Positions 25,674 to 34,527 of a DNA stretch of 64,000 nucleotides are shown piece by piece; positions within the stretch are counted from its first letter, which is position 1, and every line of letters starts with the position of its first letter. Under the pieces are notes generated by a model that had not been told where the DNA came from, made no database searches, and saw only the letters and a list, made by a program, of their open reading frames with translations. The stretch is taken from NCBI RefSeq assembly GCF_024169515.1, contig NZ_JAMKCQ010000001.1, positions 2,976,001-3,040,000 of the forward strand, given 5' to 3'. The DNA is from Erwinia aphidicola. GTDB taxonomy: Bacteria > Pseudomonadota > Gammaproteobacteria > Enterobacterales > Enterobacteriaceae. Both the position numbers and the translations under genes were made by a program.

Positions 25674-26714
25674 TTACCTGACCCGCGCCAGGGGGCTGGC
25701 GGCCTCAGCCGACGCCTGCTTACGGCGCTTTTTCTCTTCATACATGGCGCTATCCGCATCGCGCACGGCGCTTTCCGGGGTGCTGAGCAGCGGATTCACC
25801 GCGATCACCCCCACGCTGGCGCCGGGATAATCCAGCGCGCAGGCAGGCATCGCGTAGTGCCCGGCCAGCAGCTGGCTCAGGCGCTGCCTGAAAGTGGCCG
25901 CCGCGTTCGGCGCAGCCGCGTCGGGCAGCAGGGCTGCCACCATAAATTCGTCCCCGCCCAGGCGGCCGATCACCTCGCCCTGACGGGTGCCGCCCAGCAG
26001 GCGCTGGCCGACCAGCTTCAGAAACTCATCTCCGGTTTCATGGCCGTACTGGTCATTAATCTGCTTGAAGCCGTCGAGATCAATAAAGGCCATCAGCAGC
26101 TGCTGTGCATCGCTGCGCGCGCGGCTGAACAGCGCGGGCAGGCGGTCAAAAACGGCGCGACGGTTGGGCAGGCGGGTCAGTTCGTCGGTGTAGCTCACCG
26201 CCGTCAGCGCCGCATTGGCCTGCTGCAACTCTTGCAGCAGCTGCTCTTTGCGGATGTACTGGGCAATCAGCTCGGCAAACAGCGAGAGGATCTGCGTGGC
26301 GTGCTCGCTCATCTCACGGCTCTGGGCGCTGGTGGCACACAGCGTGCCGTACAGCTCGCCGCTGCCGGTCATCACCGGGGTGCTGACGTAGGTCATAATG
26401 CCCAGCTCTTTGGCCGCCGCCGAGTCACCCCAGACCTGCGGGACATTGCAGGTGTAGGGGCGGCCCTCGTCCAGAGCACGCTTGCACAGCGTGTCCTGCC
26501 ACGGCACCGACAGCCCTTCCGGGATCTGCATCTGCTGGCTGTTGCGCGCATAGAGAATATGCTGGCGGATGCCCTCCGGGTCGAGATGCGTCAGATAGGT
26601 GGACTCCATCCCGGTCACCAGCTCCAGCATCTCCAGCAGCTGGCGCACAAAGCCCTCAAGCGTTTTTTCTGAAGCCAGCGCCGTTGAGATGCGCTCAATT
26701 ACGTTGTCCTGCAT
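25674..26714 (-). CDS. dgcP: GAF-GGDEF diguanylate cyclase DgcP (YeaP)
   Basis: 346 residues aligning with E. coli DgcP (YeaP) along the whole length. The N-terminal GAF domain (about 20-155) includes ARNSQQMQIPEGLSV and YGTLCATSA. The GGDEF domain (about 175-335) starts DELTRLPNRRAVF and has an intact LGGDEF active site. The inhibitory I-site RxxD five residues upstream is RQGE here, so product inhibition may be weak. It makes c-di-GMP; E. coli DgcP acts at the cell pole and couples cell division with c-di-GMP. Confidence 0.92.
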   Translation of the reverse strand: MQDNVIERISTALASEKTLEGFVRQLLEMLELVTGMESTYLTHLDPEGIRQHILYARNSQQMQIPEGLSVPWQDTLCKRALDEGRPYTCNVPQVWGDSAAAKELGIMTYVSTPVMTGSGELYGTLCATSAQSREMSEHATQILSLFAELIAQYIRKEQLLQELQQANAALTAVSYTDELTRLPNRRAVFDRLPALFSRARSDAQQLLMAFIDLDGFKQINDQYGHETGDEFLKLVGQRLLGGTRQGEVIGRLGGDEFMVAALLPDAAAPNAAATFRQRLSQLLAGHYAMPACALDYPGASVGVIAVNPLLSTPESAVRDADSAMYEEKKRRKQASAEAASPLARVR

Positions 26715-27062
26715 AGGTCTGATTTCCTGGTGGTGGTGTACAGCGAATGCGGGCCATCGCAGCGCCCGATTTAAATAACTGCTAAAAATATTGGAGTTTT
26801 TGTTTTAAGTATCACCCGGTGATAACGACACTCTAGTCGCGGGTGTCTCAGTTTATCATCGGACAAGGACGAAAAAAATTGAGGAAACAGGGCAAATTGG
26901 CGAGGGATGATGAGGGCTGACAGTGAATCGTTGTGACAGGTTTCGCCTGCTCAGTTCAGTATGGCTGGCGCGGGTACTCCTTCAGCAACCGGGGGGGGAG
27001 CGGGCTTCACAGGCCAGACCGCGACAGAGACTGAGCCGCGGCCAGGTTTGCTGTCAATCCTG
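26715..27062. other. 348-nt gap between dgcP and the SDR gene
   Basis: No gene is seen. The part nearest dgcP is AT-rich (26770-26815) and holds a perfect palindrome at 26810-26824, likely the dgcP control region. The remainder near the SDR end (26960-27060) is GC-rich and unremarkable. Confidence 0.6.
26810..26824. promoter_or_regulatory. perfect 15-bp palindrome upstream of dgcP
   Basis: TATCACC-C-GGTGATA, two exact 7-bp arms about one central base, about 95 nt before the dgcP start. The half-site resembles lambda-type repressor operators (TATCACCG), but no phage repressor gene is nearby. A transcription-factor site for dgcP is the simplest reading. Confidence 0.5.
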
Positions 27063-27731
27063 CTACCACGTCAGCTCTTTACCCGCGTAGTCAATATAGT
27101 GATGGCCGCCTTTGCCGCGCCAGGCGATCAGGCGATCGGCAATGCCCCCGGCGCTTTGTGCCACCGTCAGTGGCGCGCTGGCTCCGCCCATATCGGTCTG
27201 CACCCAGCCGGGATGCACGCACAGCAGGGTCTGCTGCGCTTTATCAGCCTGCGGCAGCAGCCCGCGCACCAGCATATTCAACGCACCTTTACTGGCGGAG
27301 TAGAGCGGGTAAGTGGCGTCCGGGTTTTCGTTCAGGCTGGCGAGCTGTGAGGTCATCAGCGCCATAATTCCGCCGGGCTTCACCCGCGGCAGCAGCAGCT
27401 CGGCGCAGCGCACCGGGGAGAAGGTATTGGTCATAAACAGCGCCATCAGCTGGTCGTCGCTGGTGCGCGCCAGCTGCTGGTGATCCGGCCCGTAAATGCC
27501 GGCATTGATGAAGACGACGTCAAACTGGCTGTCGGCCAGCTGGGTGGCCAGCGCCTCACGCTGCGGCGCCAGATTGATATCCAGCGTCAGCCAGCGGATA
27601 GAGGCTGGTGCCTGCGGCGCGTCGCCGCGCGCGGTGGCGGTGACCTGCCAGCCACGCCCGGCCAGCGTGTTCGCCAGCCCAAGGCCAATACCGCGTGAAG
27701 CACCAATAATCAGAGCCTGAGGGGTTGTCAT
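27063..27731 (-). CDS. short-chain dehydrogenase/reductase downstream of scsD
   Basis: 222 residues from MTTPQALIIGASRGIGLG; a longer frame starts inside scsD and is rejected. The cofactor motif is GASRGIG (about 9-15), INAGIYG replaces NNAG near 79, and the catalytic Tyr-Lys is YSASKGALN near 142. It lacks the C-terminal part of longer SDRs, placing it with csgA/sniffer-like short SDRs. It follows scsD by 53 nt in the same direction, so it may be the last gene of the scs unit. The substrate is unknown. Confidence 0.85.
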   Translation of the reverse strand: MTTPQALIIGASRGIGLGLANTLAGRGWQVTATARGDAPQAPASIRWLTLDINLAPQREALATQLADSQFDVVFINAGIYGPDHQQLARTSDDQLMALFMTNTFSPVRCAELLLPRVKPGGIMALMTSQLASLNENPDATYPLYSASKGALNMLVRGLLPQADKAQQTLLCVHPGWVQTDMGGASAPLTVAQSAGGIADRLIAWRGKGGHHYIDYAGKELTW

Positions 27732-27784
27732 TGCCTTACCTGCCTTGTTGTGAATGATCAGGGGCGGTGTCCCGCCCCCTGTCG

Positions 27785-28288
27785 TTAACGGCGCCCGGCC
27801 CACCACAGTCGTAACTTGATGCCCCAACTGCTGGTCCAGCCGGTAGTGGTACTGACGATAGCGCCTTTGTCGATCACCACCAGCGTTGGCGTCACGCCAA
27901 TCTGCCAGCTGCCCGACAGGCTACCCTGCGGGTCATTGATGGTGGCCAGCGGATAGCGCTTTGCCTGCAAATAGCGCTGCACTTTTTCATCTTCGCCGGA
28001 ACGCAGCGCCACCGAGATCACATTCTGGCCGCTGCTGGCTAATTCCGCCACCTGCGGGGTGACGAAACGGCATACGCCGCACCAGCTGGCCCAGAAATAG
28101 ACCAGCAGCGGCCGCTCTGCGCTCAGCGCGGCCAGCGTGACGTCGCGGCCATCAAGGGTCTGCAACGGCTGGTCGGCGAAGGCGAGGGGAGCGTGGGGCG
28201 CACGCCACAGGTCCATCGCCCACAGCACACCTGCCAGCAGGACGACAAACAGCAGTAGCTCGCGCCCCCAGCGTTTCAGCCGCGTCAT
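27785..28288 (-). CDS. scsD: membrane-anchored thioredoxin-like protein ScsD
   Basis: 167 residues. One N-terminal membrane helix (about 10-27) is followed by a TlpA/ScsD thioredoxin fold with active site WCGVC near residue 75 and the cis-Pro in GVTPTLVV. It acts in the periplasm as a disulfide exchange protein. Its start overlaps the scsC stop by 4 nt. It is part of scsABCD, a copper-tolerance cluster known from Salmonella. Confidence 0.92.
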   Translation of the reverse strand: MTRLKRWGRELLLFVVLLAGVLWAMDLWRAPHAPLAFADQPLQTLDGRDVTLAALSAERPLLVYFWASWCGVCRFVTPQVAELASSGQNVISVALRSGEDEKVQRYLQAKRYPLATINDPQGSLSGSWQIGVTPTLVVIDKGAIVSTTTGWTSSWGIKLRLWWAGRR

Positions 28289-29004
28289 TTAACTGCGGCC
28301 AGCTGCTGCTTGACCATCGCTTCCAGCTGCTCATAGCTCACCGCGCCCGGCAGCAGCGTGGTGCCAATCAGCGTCGCAGGGGTGCCTTCAATACCGAGAT
28401 GCTGCGCCAGCTTCAGATTGTTGTTGATGGTATCGAGGCTCTGCTTGTTCGGCTCTTTCAGCGTAACGCCGCTCTTCTGCTCGGCGCTGAGAATGCTGGC
28501 GTCATCGTGGTAGCCCTTCTTCGCCATCATACGCTGGTGCAGCGCCAGCCACTGCTCCGGGTGCTGCTGCCAGGTGGTCAGCACGGCGCGCGCCGAGGTC
28601 AGCGAGCTTTCCGAGCGGTAAGGCAGCGGCTTAATCACCACCGCCACGTCCGGGTACTGCTTAACGAGTTTCTCCAGCAGCGGATCGAACTGCTTACAGT
28701 ACGGGCAGTTGTAGTCGGTGAATGACACCAGGGTCAACTTCGCCGTTTTCGCCCCGATGCGCGGTGAACCGGCATCGTTGAACAGCGCATCTTTGTTCTG
28801 CTCAATCACCTGGCCTACCACGTCAGCCTGCTGTTTTTGCGCCTGCTTGTCATATGCATCCGCCGCTTCCGCGAGGATCTGCGGGTTCTGCACCAGCGTC
28901 TCTTTGATCAGTTCTTTAATGCGCACTTCCTGCTCCGGGGTAAACGGGGCCGCGGCCCAGAGTGGCGTGGCGACAAACAGCAGTGCGAGAGTCAGTTTTT
29001 TCAT
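28285..29004 (-). CDS. scsC: DsbA-like copper-tolerance oxidoreductase ScsC
   Basis: 239 residues with a signal peptide (1-18, WAAA). A helical N-terminal segment (about 22-70), used for oligomerisation in ScsC proteins, precedes the DsbA fold with YNCPYCKQF near residue 105 and the cis-Pro loop GTPATLIG near 210. ScsC binds copper and reduces or isomerises disulfides, kept reduced by ScsB. It overlaps scsB and scsD by 4 nt on each side. Confidence 0.94.
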   Translation of the reverse strand: MKKLTLALLFVATPLWAAAPFTPEQEVRIKELIKETLVQNPQILAEAADAYDKQAQKQQADVVGQVIEQNKDALFNDAGSPRIGAKTAKLTLVSFTDYNCPYCKQFDPLLEKLVKQYPDVAVVIKPLPYRSESSLTSARAVLTTWQQHPEQWLALHQRMMAKKGYHDDASILSAEQKSGVTLKEPNKQSLDTINNNLKLAQHLGIEGTPATLIGTTLLPGAVSYEQLEAMVKQQLAAVK

Positions 29005-30884
29005 TGTTCAGTTCCTTTGGCTTCGGCCAGGGTTTTTAACAGGGTGGCACGGTCAAGCAGGGGGGAGAGGACTTCACCCTGCGGCAGGCCTGGCCCGTAG
29101 ATTTGATTGAAGGGGATAGCCACGCTGCCGCGCTGCTTTAAGAAGTCGGTGATGGTGGCAGAAGGCTGGCTCCAGTCGCCGCGCAGGGCAACAACATCAT
29201 CAGCCTGTAACGCTTGCTGCACGTCGTCGCGCAGCATCACGTTGATTTTGTTTGCTTTGCAGGTCACGCACCAGTCGGCGGTCACGTCGATGAATACGCG
29301 TTTTTTATCGTGCAGCGCCTGCTGAACAGCCTGCTCGCTCAGCGGCTGCCAGTGGATCTCATCCGGCAATTTCAGGCTGTTGTTGACCAGCCCGACGCGG
29401 CTGGCCAGCAGGCTGAGCAGCCACAGGCAGGAAGCCAGCATAAGCAGGCCCAGCGCGATGCGTACGGCGTTCATCCAGCGGCCGGGTCGCGGTAGCTTCA
29501 ACGCCAGCGCGGGCCAGGCAGCGATCAGCAGCCACGGCAGGCTCATGCCAATGCCGAGTGCAATAAACATTACCCACAGCAGCGGCAGGGAGGCCGCCAG
29601 CGCAAAGGCCACGGCGGTGCCGAGGAAGGGCGCGGAGCACGGCGTGGCCAGCAGGGTGGCAAAGGCCCCCTGACAGAAGTGGCCGCCCAGCCCGTGTCCG
29701 CCGCTGGTTGCCAGCCGCGTGTTCAGCGCGGAAGGCAGCCGCAGGTGGAACAGGCCAAACAGGTTGGCGCTGAACAGCAGCGTCACCAGCGCCATCACGC
29801 CAATAAACCACGGGTTCTGGAACTGAATGCCCCAGCCCAGCGCATGATTACCAAGGCGCAGCACCGTCATCAGCAGCGCCAGCGCCATAAACGAGGTGAT
29901 AATCCCGGCGCTGGAGGCGATAAACTGCAGGCGCACGCTGCGGCGATTGCGCTGCTCCACGCTGATAATGCTGCCGAGCTTCATGCCCAGCACTGGCAGT
30001 ACGCACGGCATCAGATTAAGGATAAAACCGCCCGCCAGCGCCATCAGCAGCATCTGCCACAGCGGCAGCGATGAGTCGCTGCTGAGCGGCTGTGCGCTGC
30101 CGAGGGTGACGCTGCTCTGCTGTACCAGACCGCTATCGGCAATCACCAGCGAGAGGATTTTTCCGCGCAGATCGGGCGCGCTGTCGCCCCATTCATCGCT
30201 GACCGGCACGCGCGCCTCCAGGCGCGAGCCGTCAATTTTCACCACCGGCTTGCCGATGCTGGCGCCGCTTAGGGTATCGAAGAACAGCTCAGGCTGCTGC
30301 CAGCCGGCGGCGCGTTCGGCAATAATCTGCAGTTCCCCCGGCTGATAGCCGGCGCTTAGCGTATCGCTCAGGCCGCTGGCAATCGGCACTTTTCCCATCG
30401 CGTTGGCGAAATCGAAGTTAAAGCTCTGTGCGTTGGGCTCGCTCAGGTCGAGGCTGAACGGGTAATCGGTCAGAATGCAGACGTTGCTACAGGTTGACAG
30501 CGTCAGCGTACCGGCCAGCGTGCGTGGGGCCTTGCCGTCAATGACGATCGGCAGGCTGACGTGTTGGTGATAGCCCTGAGTGCTGATACCGGCTACCTCA
30601 AAGCGCTGCGGCGTTGGCCAGAACCAGCGGGCTTTTAGCGCCGGATCCTGCCAGCGGATCTGCGGCGCAATGCCACCTTCACCCGGCGAGCGCCAGTAGG
30701 TTTTCCAGCCGTTTTGCAGCTGCACATCCAGCAGCAGGCGCGTGCCTTCTTTGCCGCTGGAGTCAGCGCGCAGGCGCACTTCAGCATGGGTGTTTTGCGG
30801 GTTTTGCAGGGTGATATCGGCCGCCTGAACGACAGGCAGCCAGCACAGCAGCAGGAGCACAGCGCTCCTGAATAGGGTAAACAT
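29001..30884 (-). CDS. scsB: DsbD-family thiol transporter ScsB
   Basis: 627 residues starting MFTLFRSAVLLLLCW with a signal peptide ending VQA|A. The periplasmic alpha domain (about 20-290) has cysteines in STCSNVC. Eight membrane helices follow, with the redox Cys in LMPCVLPVLGMK and its partner in FATLLATPCSAPFLG. The C-terminal thioredoxin-like domain has DWCVTCKANK. It carries electrons from cytoplasmic thioredoxin to ScsC and ScsD. An upstream frame adds 35 residues before the signal peptide and is not used. Confidence 0.94.
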   Translation of the reverse strand: MFTLFRSAVLLLLCWLPVVQAADITLQNPQNTHAEVRLRADSSGKEGTRLLLDVQLQNGWKTYWRSPGEGGIAPQIRWQDPALKARWFWPTPQRFEVAGISTQGYHQHVSLPIVIDGKAPRTLAGTLTLSTCSNVCILTDYPFSLDLSEPNAQSFNFDFANAMGKVPIASGLSDTLSAGYQPGELQIIAERAAGWQQPELFFDTLSGASIGKPVVKIDGSRLEARVPVSDEWGDSAPDLRGKILSLVIADSGLVQQSSVTLGSAQPLSSDSSLPLWQMLLMALAGGFILNLMPCVLPVLGMKLGSIISVEQRNRRSVRLQFIASSAGIITSFMALALLMTVLRLGNHALGWGIQFQNPWFIGVMALVTLLFSANLFGLFHLRLPSALNTRLATSGGHGLGGHFCQGAFATLLATPCSAPFLGTAVAFALAASLPLLWVMFIALGIGMSLPWLLIAAWPALALKLPRPGRWMNAVRIALGLLMLASCLWLLSLLASRVGLVNNSLKLPDEIHWQPLSEQAVQQALHDKKRVFIDVTADWCVTCKANKINVMLRDDVQQALQADDVVALRGDWSQPSATITDFLKQRGSVAIPFNQIYGPGLPQGEVLSPLLDRATLLKTLAEAKGTEQ

Positions 30885-30930
30885 AGTTTTTCTCCGTGAA
30901 TGATGTTTCAGAACCGGGGTGAGCGGTCGA

Positions 30931-31290
30931 TCATTCGCGGAAGTTGCAGTGTAGGAGGTGTATTCGCAGCAGCGGGGCACGGAACTCATGTGCCGGAGGG
31001 TAAAACAGGGGGCGCGGGCGCAGCAGGGCCAGCACTATCAGCAGCAGGCCGAGCAGCGGTAAGGCACTGTCGAACAGGAGTGGGGTGGCGCACAGCGCTT
31101 TCGCACTCAGTTCACACGGGGTTACCGGGCTCTCTTTTGCGCTGCGGGAGCTGTCGGCACCCTGGGCGCTGACCGTCTGCGGCAAAATTTGCAGGGCGTG
31201 CAGGTTCGCCACGCGCTGAGCCATACAAACCAGTATGACCAGGCATGTCAGGAAGAGAAATCCTGTCGCGATGCGCTGACGTTTTTGCAT
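30931..31290 (-). CDS. scsA: copper-tolerance membrane protein ScsA
   Basis: 119 residues with two membrane segments (about 9-27 and 75-92), a short periplasmic loop with PCELSAKALC, and a C-terminal tail ending LLHCNFRE. The same layout and tail are known from Salmonella ScsA. It is the first gene of scsABCD, 46 nt before scsB. On the minus strand upstream, TTGCCA and TAAGAT with a 16-nt spacer form a plausible promoter. Confidence 0.8.
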   Translation of the reverse strand: MQKRQRIATGFLFLTCLVILVCMAQRVANLHALQILPQTVSAQGADSSRSAKESPVTPCELSAKALCATPLLFDSALPLLGLLLIVLALLRPRPLFYPPAHEFRAPLLRIHLLHCNFRE

Positions 31291-31377
31291 AATCTGCCCA
31301 GGTAGAAAGAGCGACTATCTTAGCGGCAGTACACCGTTTGGCAATAGTCACTCTTGTAAACTTTTGTCACCCGTCGG

Positions 31378-32769
31378 TTATGCGGCGCTGACCGCGCCCC
31401 ACACCATGCGCCCCTGATGGAAGGTGGCGGTGCGAGGAGAGATGCGCGCCACCGCTTCCGCGGAGCAGGAGGCGTCAACCAGCACGAAGCTGGCTTCATC
31501 CTGCACCTGCGGCCAGGCGCGCTGGCCTTTGTCATCCAGCGGCAGGCGGTTTCCGGTAGCAATCGCCAGCGAGCGCGACAGCGCAAACTCGCCGGGGCGA
31601 GTGTACAGCTGGGCATACAGATTGGCTTTTTCCAGCATGTCGCCAAGGCCAAACGGGGACCAGTGATCAATCACGCTGTCGGTCCCGGTCATGACAAATA
31701 CGCCGCTCTCCTGCAGCTGCTTCAGCGGCATATGCAGTGTACCAATCGGCACGGTGGAGGCGATGGTGACCTGCTGCGCGGCCATGCGCGCTGCGGTTTC
31801 CGCTATCTGCTGCGGGGTCAGCGTGGCGAGGGCGAACGCGTGGCTGATGGTCAGTTTCCCCTTCAGCTGCGGGGTTTTCTCGACGGTGGTCAGCATGTAG
31901 TCGATAGCGGCCACGCCCGCCGGGCTGGTTTCGTGCAGGTGGATATCCACACCTTTGTCGTAGTCGAGCGCGATCTGGAACATCGTATCCAGCGAGCGCT
32001 GCATATCGCCGTCGACGTTGGTCGGGTCCAGCCCGCCGACGTAGTGCGCCCCGGCCTGCATCGCTTCGCGCATCAGAGGTTCACTTTTTGACAGCAGCAG
32101 GCCGTGCTGCGGAAACGCGACGATCTCGCAGCTAAAGCCCAACTTGCGGCGTTCCAGCACCGCCTGCAGATTCTCCAGATTCTTCAGCCCGGAGACCGGC
32201 TCGATGTTGCAGTGGCTGCGTGCCACGGTAGAGCCTTTCGACTGCAGCAGGTCAATCAGCTTGCCCGCGCGCTCCTGAGTATAGGGTTGCAGCTCCGGCA
32301 GCAGGCGATGCTCAAGGGCGATCATATCTTTAATGGTGGTGCCTTCCGGGCGCGACTGAACGCGCCACGGGCCGCCGTAAAAGGTCTTATCGAGGTGAAT
32401 GTGCATGTCGCGCATGGCGGGCAGCAGCAGTTTCCCCCCGGCGTTAAAGCGCGGCAGGCTGGCATCGGCAAACGAGTGATTAGCCGCGATGGCAACGATC
32501 TTGCCGTTATTGATCTCAAAGCTATGCAGCGCCGTTTCGGTGGCAACCACCACCTCATCCTGATAGCGGAAGCCGGTCTCCAGCAGCACGTTATCCAGAT
32601 AATAGTGGTTGCTGTTAATGGTGGTCATCCTGCTCTCCGGTTGGGCGCAGCGGGCGGAATTGCCCGTCGCAAAGGCGGGGGCGCTGCCCGCGCCGATCAT
32701 CGCGCAGGCGGCAAGCATTTTTCCGCCGTGGCTGAGAAATTCGCGGCGGTTAGGGTCGGTATTATTCAT
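31378..32769 (-). CDS. Tat-signal amidohydrolase of the cytosine-deaminase (CodA) class
   Basis: 463 residues from MNNTDPNRREFLSHGG; the Met 15 nt upstream is in frame, but its codons cover the GGAG ribosome site. RREFL plus the Ala-rich segment to PAFATG is a twin-arginine signal. Amidohydrolase metal motifs follow in CodA order: DMHIHLDKTF, SHCNIEP, VDIHLHETSP, SHAFAL and GTDSVIDHW. The substrate is likely a cyclic amide or N-heterocycle taken apart in the periplasm. The start overlaps the ankyrin gene stop by 8 nt. An internal Met (MTTINSNHYY) would give a cytoplasmic form. Confidence 0.85.
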   Translation of the reverse strand: MNNTDPNRREFLSHGGKMLAACAMIGAGSAPAFATGNSARCAQPESRMTTINSNHYYLDNVLLETGFRYQDEVVVATETALHSFEINNGKIVAIAANHSFADASLPRFNAGGKLLLPAMRDMHIHLDKTFYGGPWRVQSRPEGTTIKDMIALEHRLLPELQPYTQERAGKLIDLLQSKGSTVARSHCNIEPVSGLKNLENLQAVLERRKLGFSCEIVAFPQHGLLLSKSEPLMREAMQAGAHYVGGLDPTNVDGDMQRSLDTMFQIALDYDKGVDIHLHETSPAGVAAIDYMLTTVEKTPQLKGKLTISHAFALATLTPQQIAETAARMAAQQVTIASTVPIGTLHMPLKQLQESGVFVMTGTDSVIDHWSPFGLGDMLEKANLYAQLYTRPGEFALSRSLAIATGNRLPLDDKGQRAWPQVQDEASFVLVDASCSAEAVARISPRTATFHQGRMVWGAVSAA

Positions 32770-33379
32770 CGTCTGCTCCTGCATCCATTAACAGAGTCGC
32801 AATCGCCGTGAAGCCGAGCGAGCGCGCCAGCTGCAGCGGCGTTTTACCGTATTTATCGGTCATATGCGGGCTGGCACCGTGCGCCAGCAGCAGCCGCACG
32901 ATCTCCTGCTGGCGCGCGCCGCCGTCGTTAAGCACGATGGCTTCCAGCAGCGGTGTCCAGCCTAAAAAGTTGGTGTGGTTGACGTTGATCGCGGTTGAGG
33001 TCAGCAGCTCACGCACGATCTCCACATGGCCTTTTTCACAGGCGGGCGTCAGGCCGACCCCGCCAAAGCGCGTCAGGCGCGTCAGGTCAGGCGTGGCGGG
33101 TAACAGCAGGCGCAGCAGAGTCAGATCGCCGCCGAGGCAGCTAAGCAGAAACGGATTCAGGCAGGTATTGTCCTGCTGATTGATGTCGGCGCCGGCCTCG
33201 ATCAGCCACTCAACGCAGGCATAGTGCTGATGTTGTGCTGCGAGGGTGATGGCGCTGGTGCCCTGACGATTAACGCTGTTCAGGTCAACGCCCGCCGCCA
33301 GGCACTGTTGTAACGTTGCCAGCTCTCCCGCCTGCGCGGCGCTGAGGAAGCGGGTAGTCCGATCGCTAACTGATGACAT
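32762..33379 (-). CDS. ankyrin-repeat protein
   Basis: 205 residues made of about five ankyrin repeats: SAITLAAQHQHYACVEWLIE, then PFLLSCLGGDLTLLRLLL, LTPACEKGHVEIVRELL, WTPLLEAIVLNDGGARQQEI and TPLQLARSLGFTAIATLL. No signal peptide or membrane segment. It lies upstream of, and overlaps, the Tat amidohydrolase gene; bacterial ankyrin proteins often act as inhibitors or partners of the enzyme next to them, so a chaperone or inhibitor role is possible. It is divergent from the LysR gene. Confidence 0.88.
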   Translation of the reverse strand: MSSVSDRTTRFLSAAQAGELATLQQCLAAGVDLNSVNRQGTSAITLAAQHQHYACVEWLIEAGADINQQDNTCLNPFLLSCLGGDLTLLRLLLPATPDLTRLTRFGGVGLTPACEKGHVEIVRELLTSTAINVNHTNFLGWTPLLEAIVLNDGGARQQEIVRLLLAHGASPHMTDKYGKTPLQLARSLGFTAIATLLMDAGADDE

Positions 33380-33481
33380 AAGATTCCCTTTAAACCGAAG
33401 GTGAGCAATTCATCGACAATAACAGCGACTGATAATCAGGAGAATACGCTTGAAATTAATTCACCGTTTACGCTGAGATTG

Positions 33482-33496
33482 TTGAATACTGTTCAA
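33482..33496. promoter_or_regulatory. LysR-type operator between the ankyrin and LysR genes
   Basis: TTGAA-TACTG-TTCAA, an exact inverted repeat with the T-N11-A shape of LysR-family boxes, 29 nt before the LysR start and about 100 nt from the ankyrin start. It suits both autoregulation and activation of the divergent unit. Confidence 0.6.
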
Positions 33497-33524
33497 TATT
33501 ATTGGCTGGCGGGCGCGGGCGACA

Positions 33525-34466
33525 ATGAACTCGATCTTTAATGAAGAAAATCTCCAGGTACTGATCAGCGTGGTGCGCTGCGGCAGCTTCAGCAGAGCCG
33601 CGCAGGAGCTTGGCATCACCACTTCGGCCGTCAGCTATGCGATAAAACGCATCGAAACCGGGCTGGGCGTGGCGCTATTTACCCGCAGCGCCCGCAGCGT
33701 GGAGCTGACCGAGGCCGGGCACTATTTCTGGCGCAAGTGTGGCGAATTGCTCAACGACATCCAGCGCATTAAACGTGGGGTGGACACCATTGCTCAGGGT
33801 ATTGAGCCGCGCGTGCGCATCTGCATCAACCAGCTGCTGTACACGCCGCATCACACCGCGCGCTTACTCCAGCTGTTGGATAACCAGTTTCCAGGCTGCC
33901 AGGTGGTGATCACCACGGCGGTTTATAACGGCGTGTGGGATGCGTTGGTCAATCAGCAGGTTAACGTGGCGATAGGTGCCCCGGATACGCTGCCGGATGG
34001 CGGCGGCATTGATTATCTGGCGATTGGCAGCGTGCGCTGGCAGTTCGCTATCGCTCCCGATCATCCGCTGGCTCGCCTGGCGCAGCCGCTGGGCGAAAGT
34101 CAGCTGCGCCAGTGGACCACCATCATGGTGGAGGACACCGCTGAAACGCTGAATAAAAAAGTGGGCTGGTTACTGCACGGTCAGCAATCGCTGGTTGTAC
34201 CGGACTTTGCCACCAAGTACCACTGCCAGATGCTGGGGCAGGGGATTGGTTTTCTGCCGGATTATCTGGTGCGCGAGGCGGGTCAGCGGCTGGTGACGCT
34301 GGCAGTACAGAACCCGCGCCAGGACTCTCCGATGCTGCTGGCGACGCAGCATGCGGCCAGCGGGCAGGTGACACAGTGGATCAGAGAGCAGTTTGCCGCA
34401 GGCGGCGTGCTAAGTGAACTGTACCAGGATTTACTACACCTGGATAAAAATACAGACATTATGTAA
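33525..34466 (+). CDS. LysR-family transcriptional regulator (AllS/PunR-like)
   Basis: 313 residues. The winged HTH (about 8-66) reads SFSRAAQELGITTSAVSYAI, then LFTRSARSVELTEAG. The effector domain covers about 92-300. It resembles the E. coli AllS/YdhB (PunR) branch, regulators of allantoin and purine use. The divergent ankyrin-amidohydrolase pair is the likely target, consistent with a nitrogen-heterocycle substrate. The effector is unknown. Confidence 0.88.
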   Translation: MNSIFNEENLQVLISVVRCGSFSRAAQELGITTSAVSYAIKRIETGLGVALFTRSARSVELTEAGHYFWRKCGELLNDIQRIKRGVDTIAQGIEPRVRICINQLLYTPHHTARLLQLLDNQFPGCQVVITTAVYNGVWDALVNQQVNVAIGAPDTLPDGGGIDYLAIGSVRWQFAIAPDHPLARLAQPLGESQLRQWTTIMVEDTAETLNKKVGWLLHGQQSLVVPDFATKYHCQMLGQGIGFLPDYLVREAGQRLVTLAVQNPRQDSPMLLATQHAASGQVTQWIREQFAAGGVLSELYQDLLHLDKNTDIM

Positions 34467-34527
34467 CGAACGTGTTAAGGTGGCGTTTCTTACAATAAGA
34501 ATCGTAAATCAAAAAAGGCAGTTACCT

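Noticed and set aside
25629..26672. 347-codon frame opposite dgcP
   Set aside because: DgcP matches its family along the whole length; the opposite frame is Gln/Arg/His-rich noise.
27760..27780. GC hairpin between scsD and the SDR gene as a terminator
   Set aside because: No T-run follows on the transcribed strand, so it is more likely a stabilising or attenuating stem at most.
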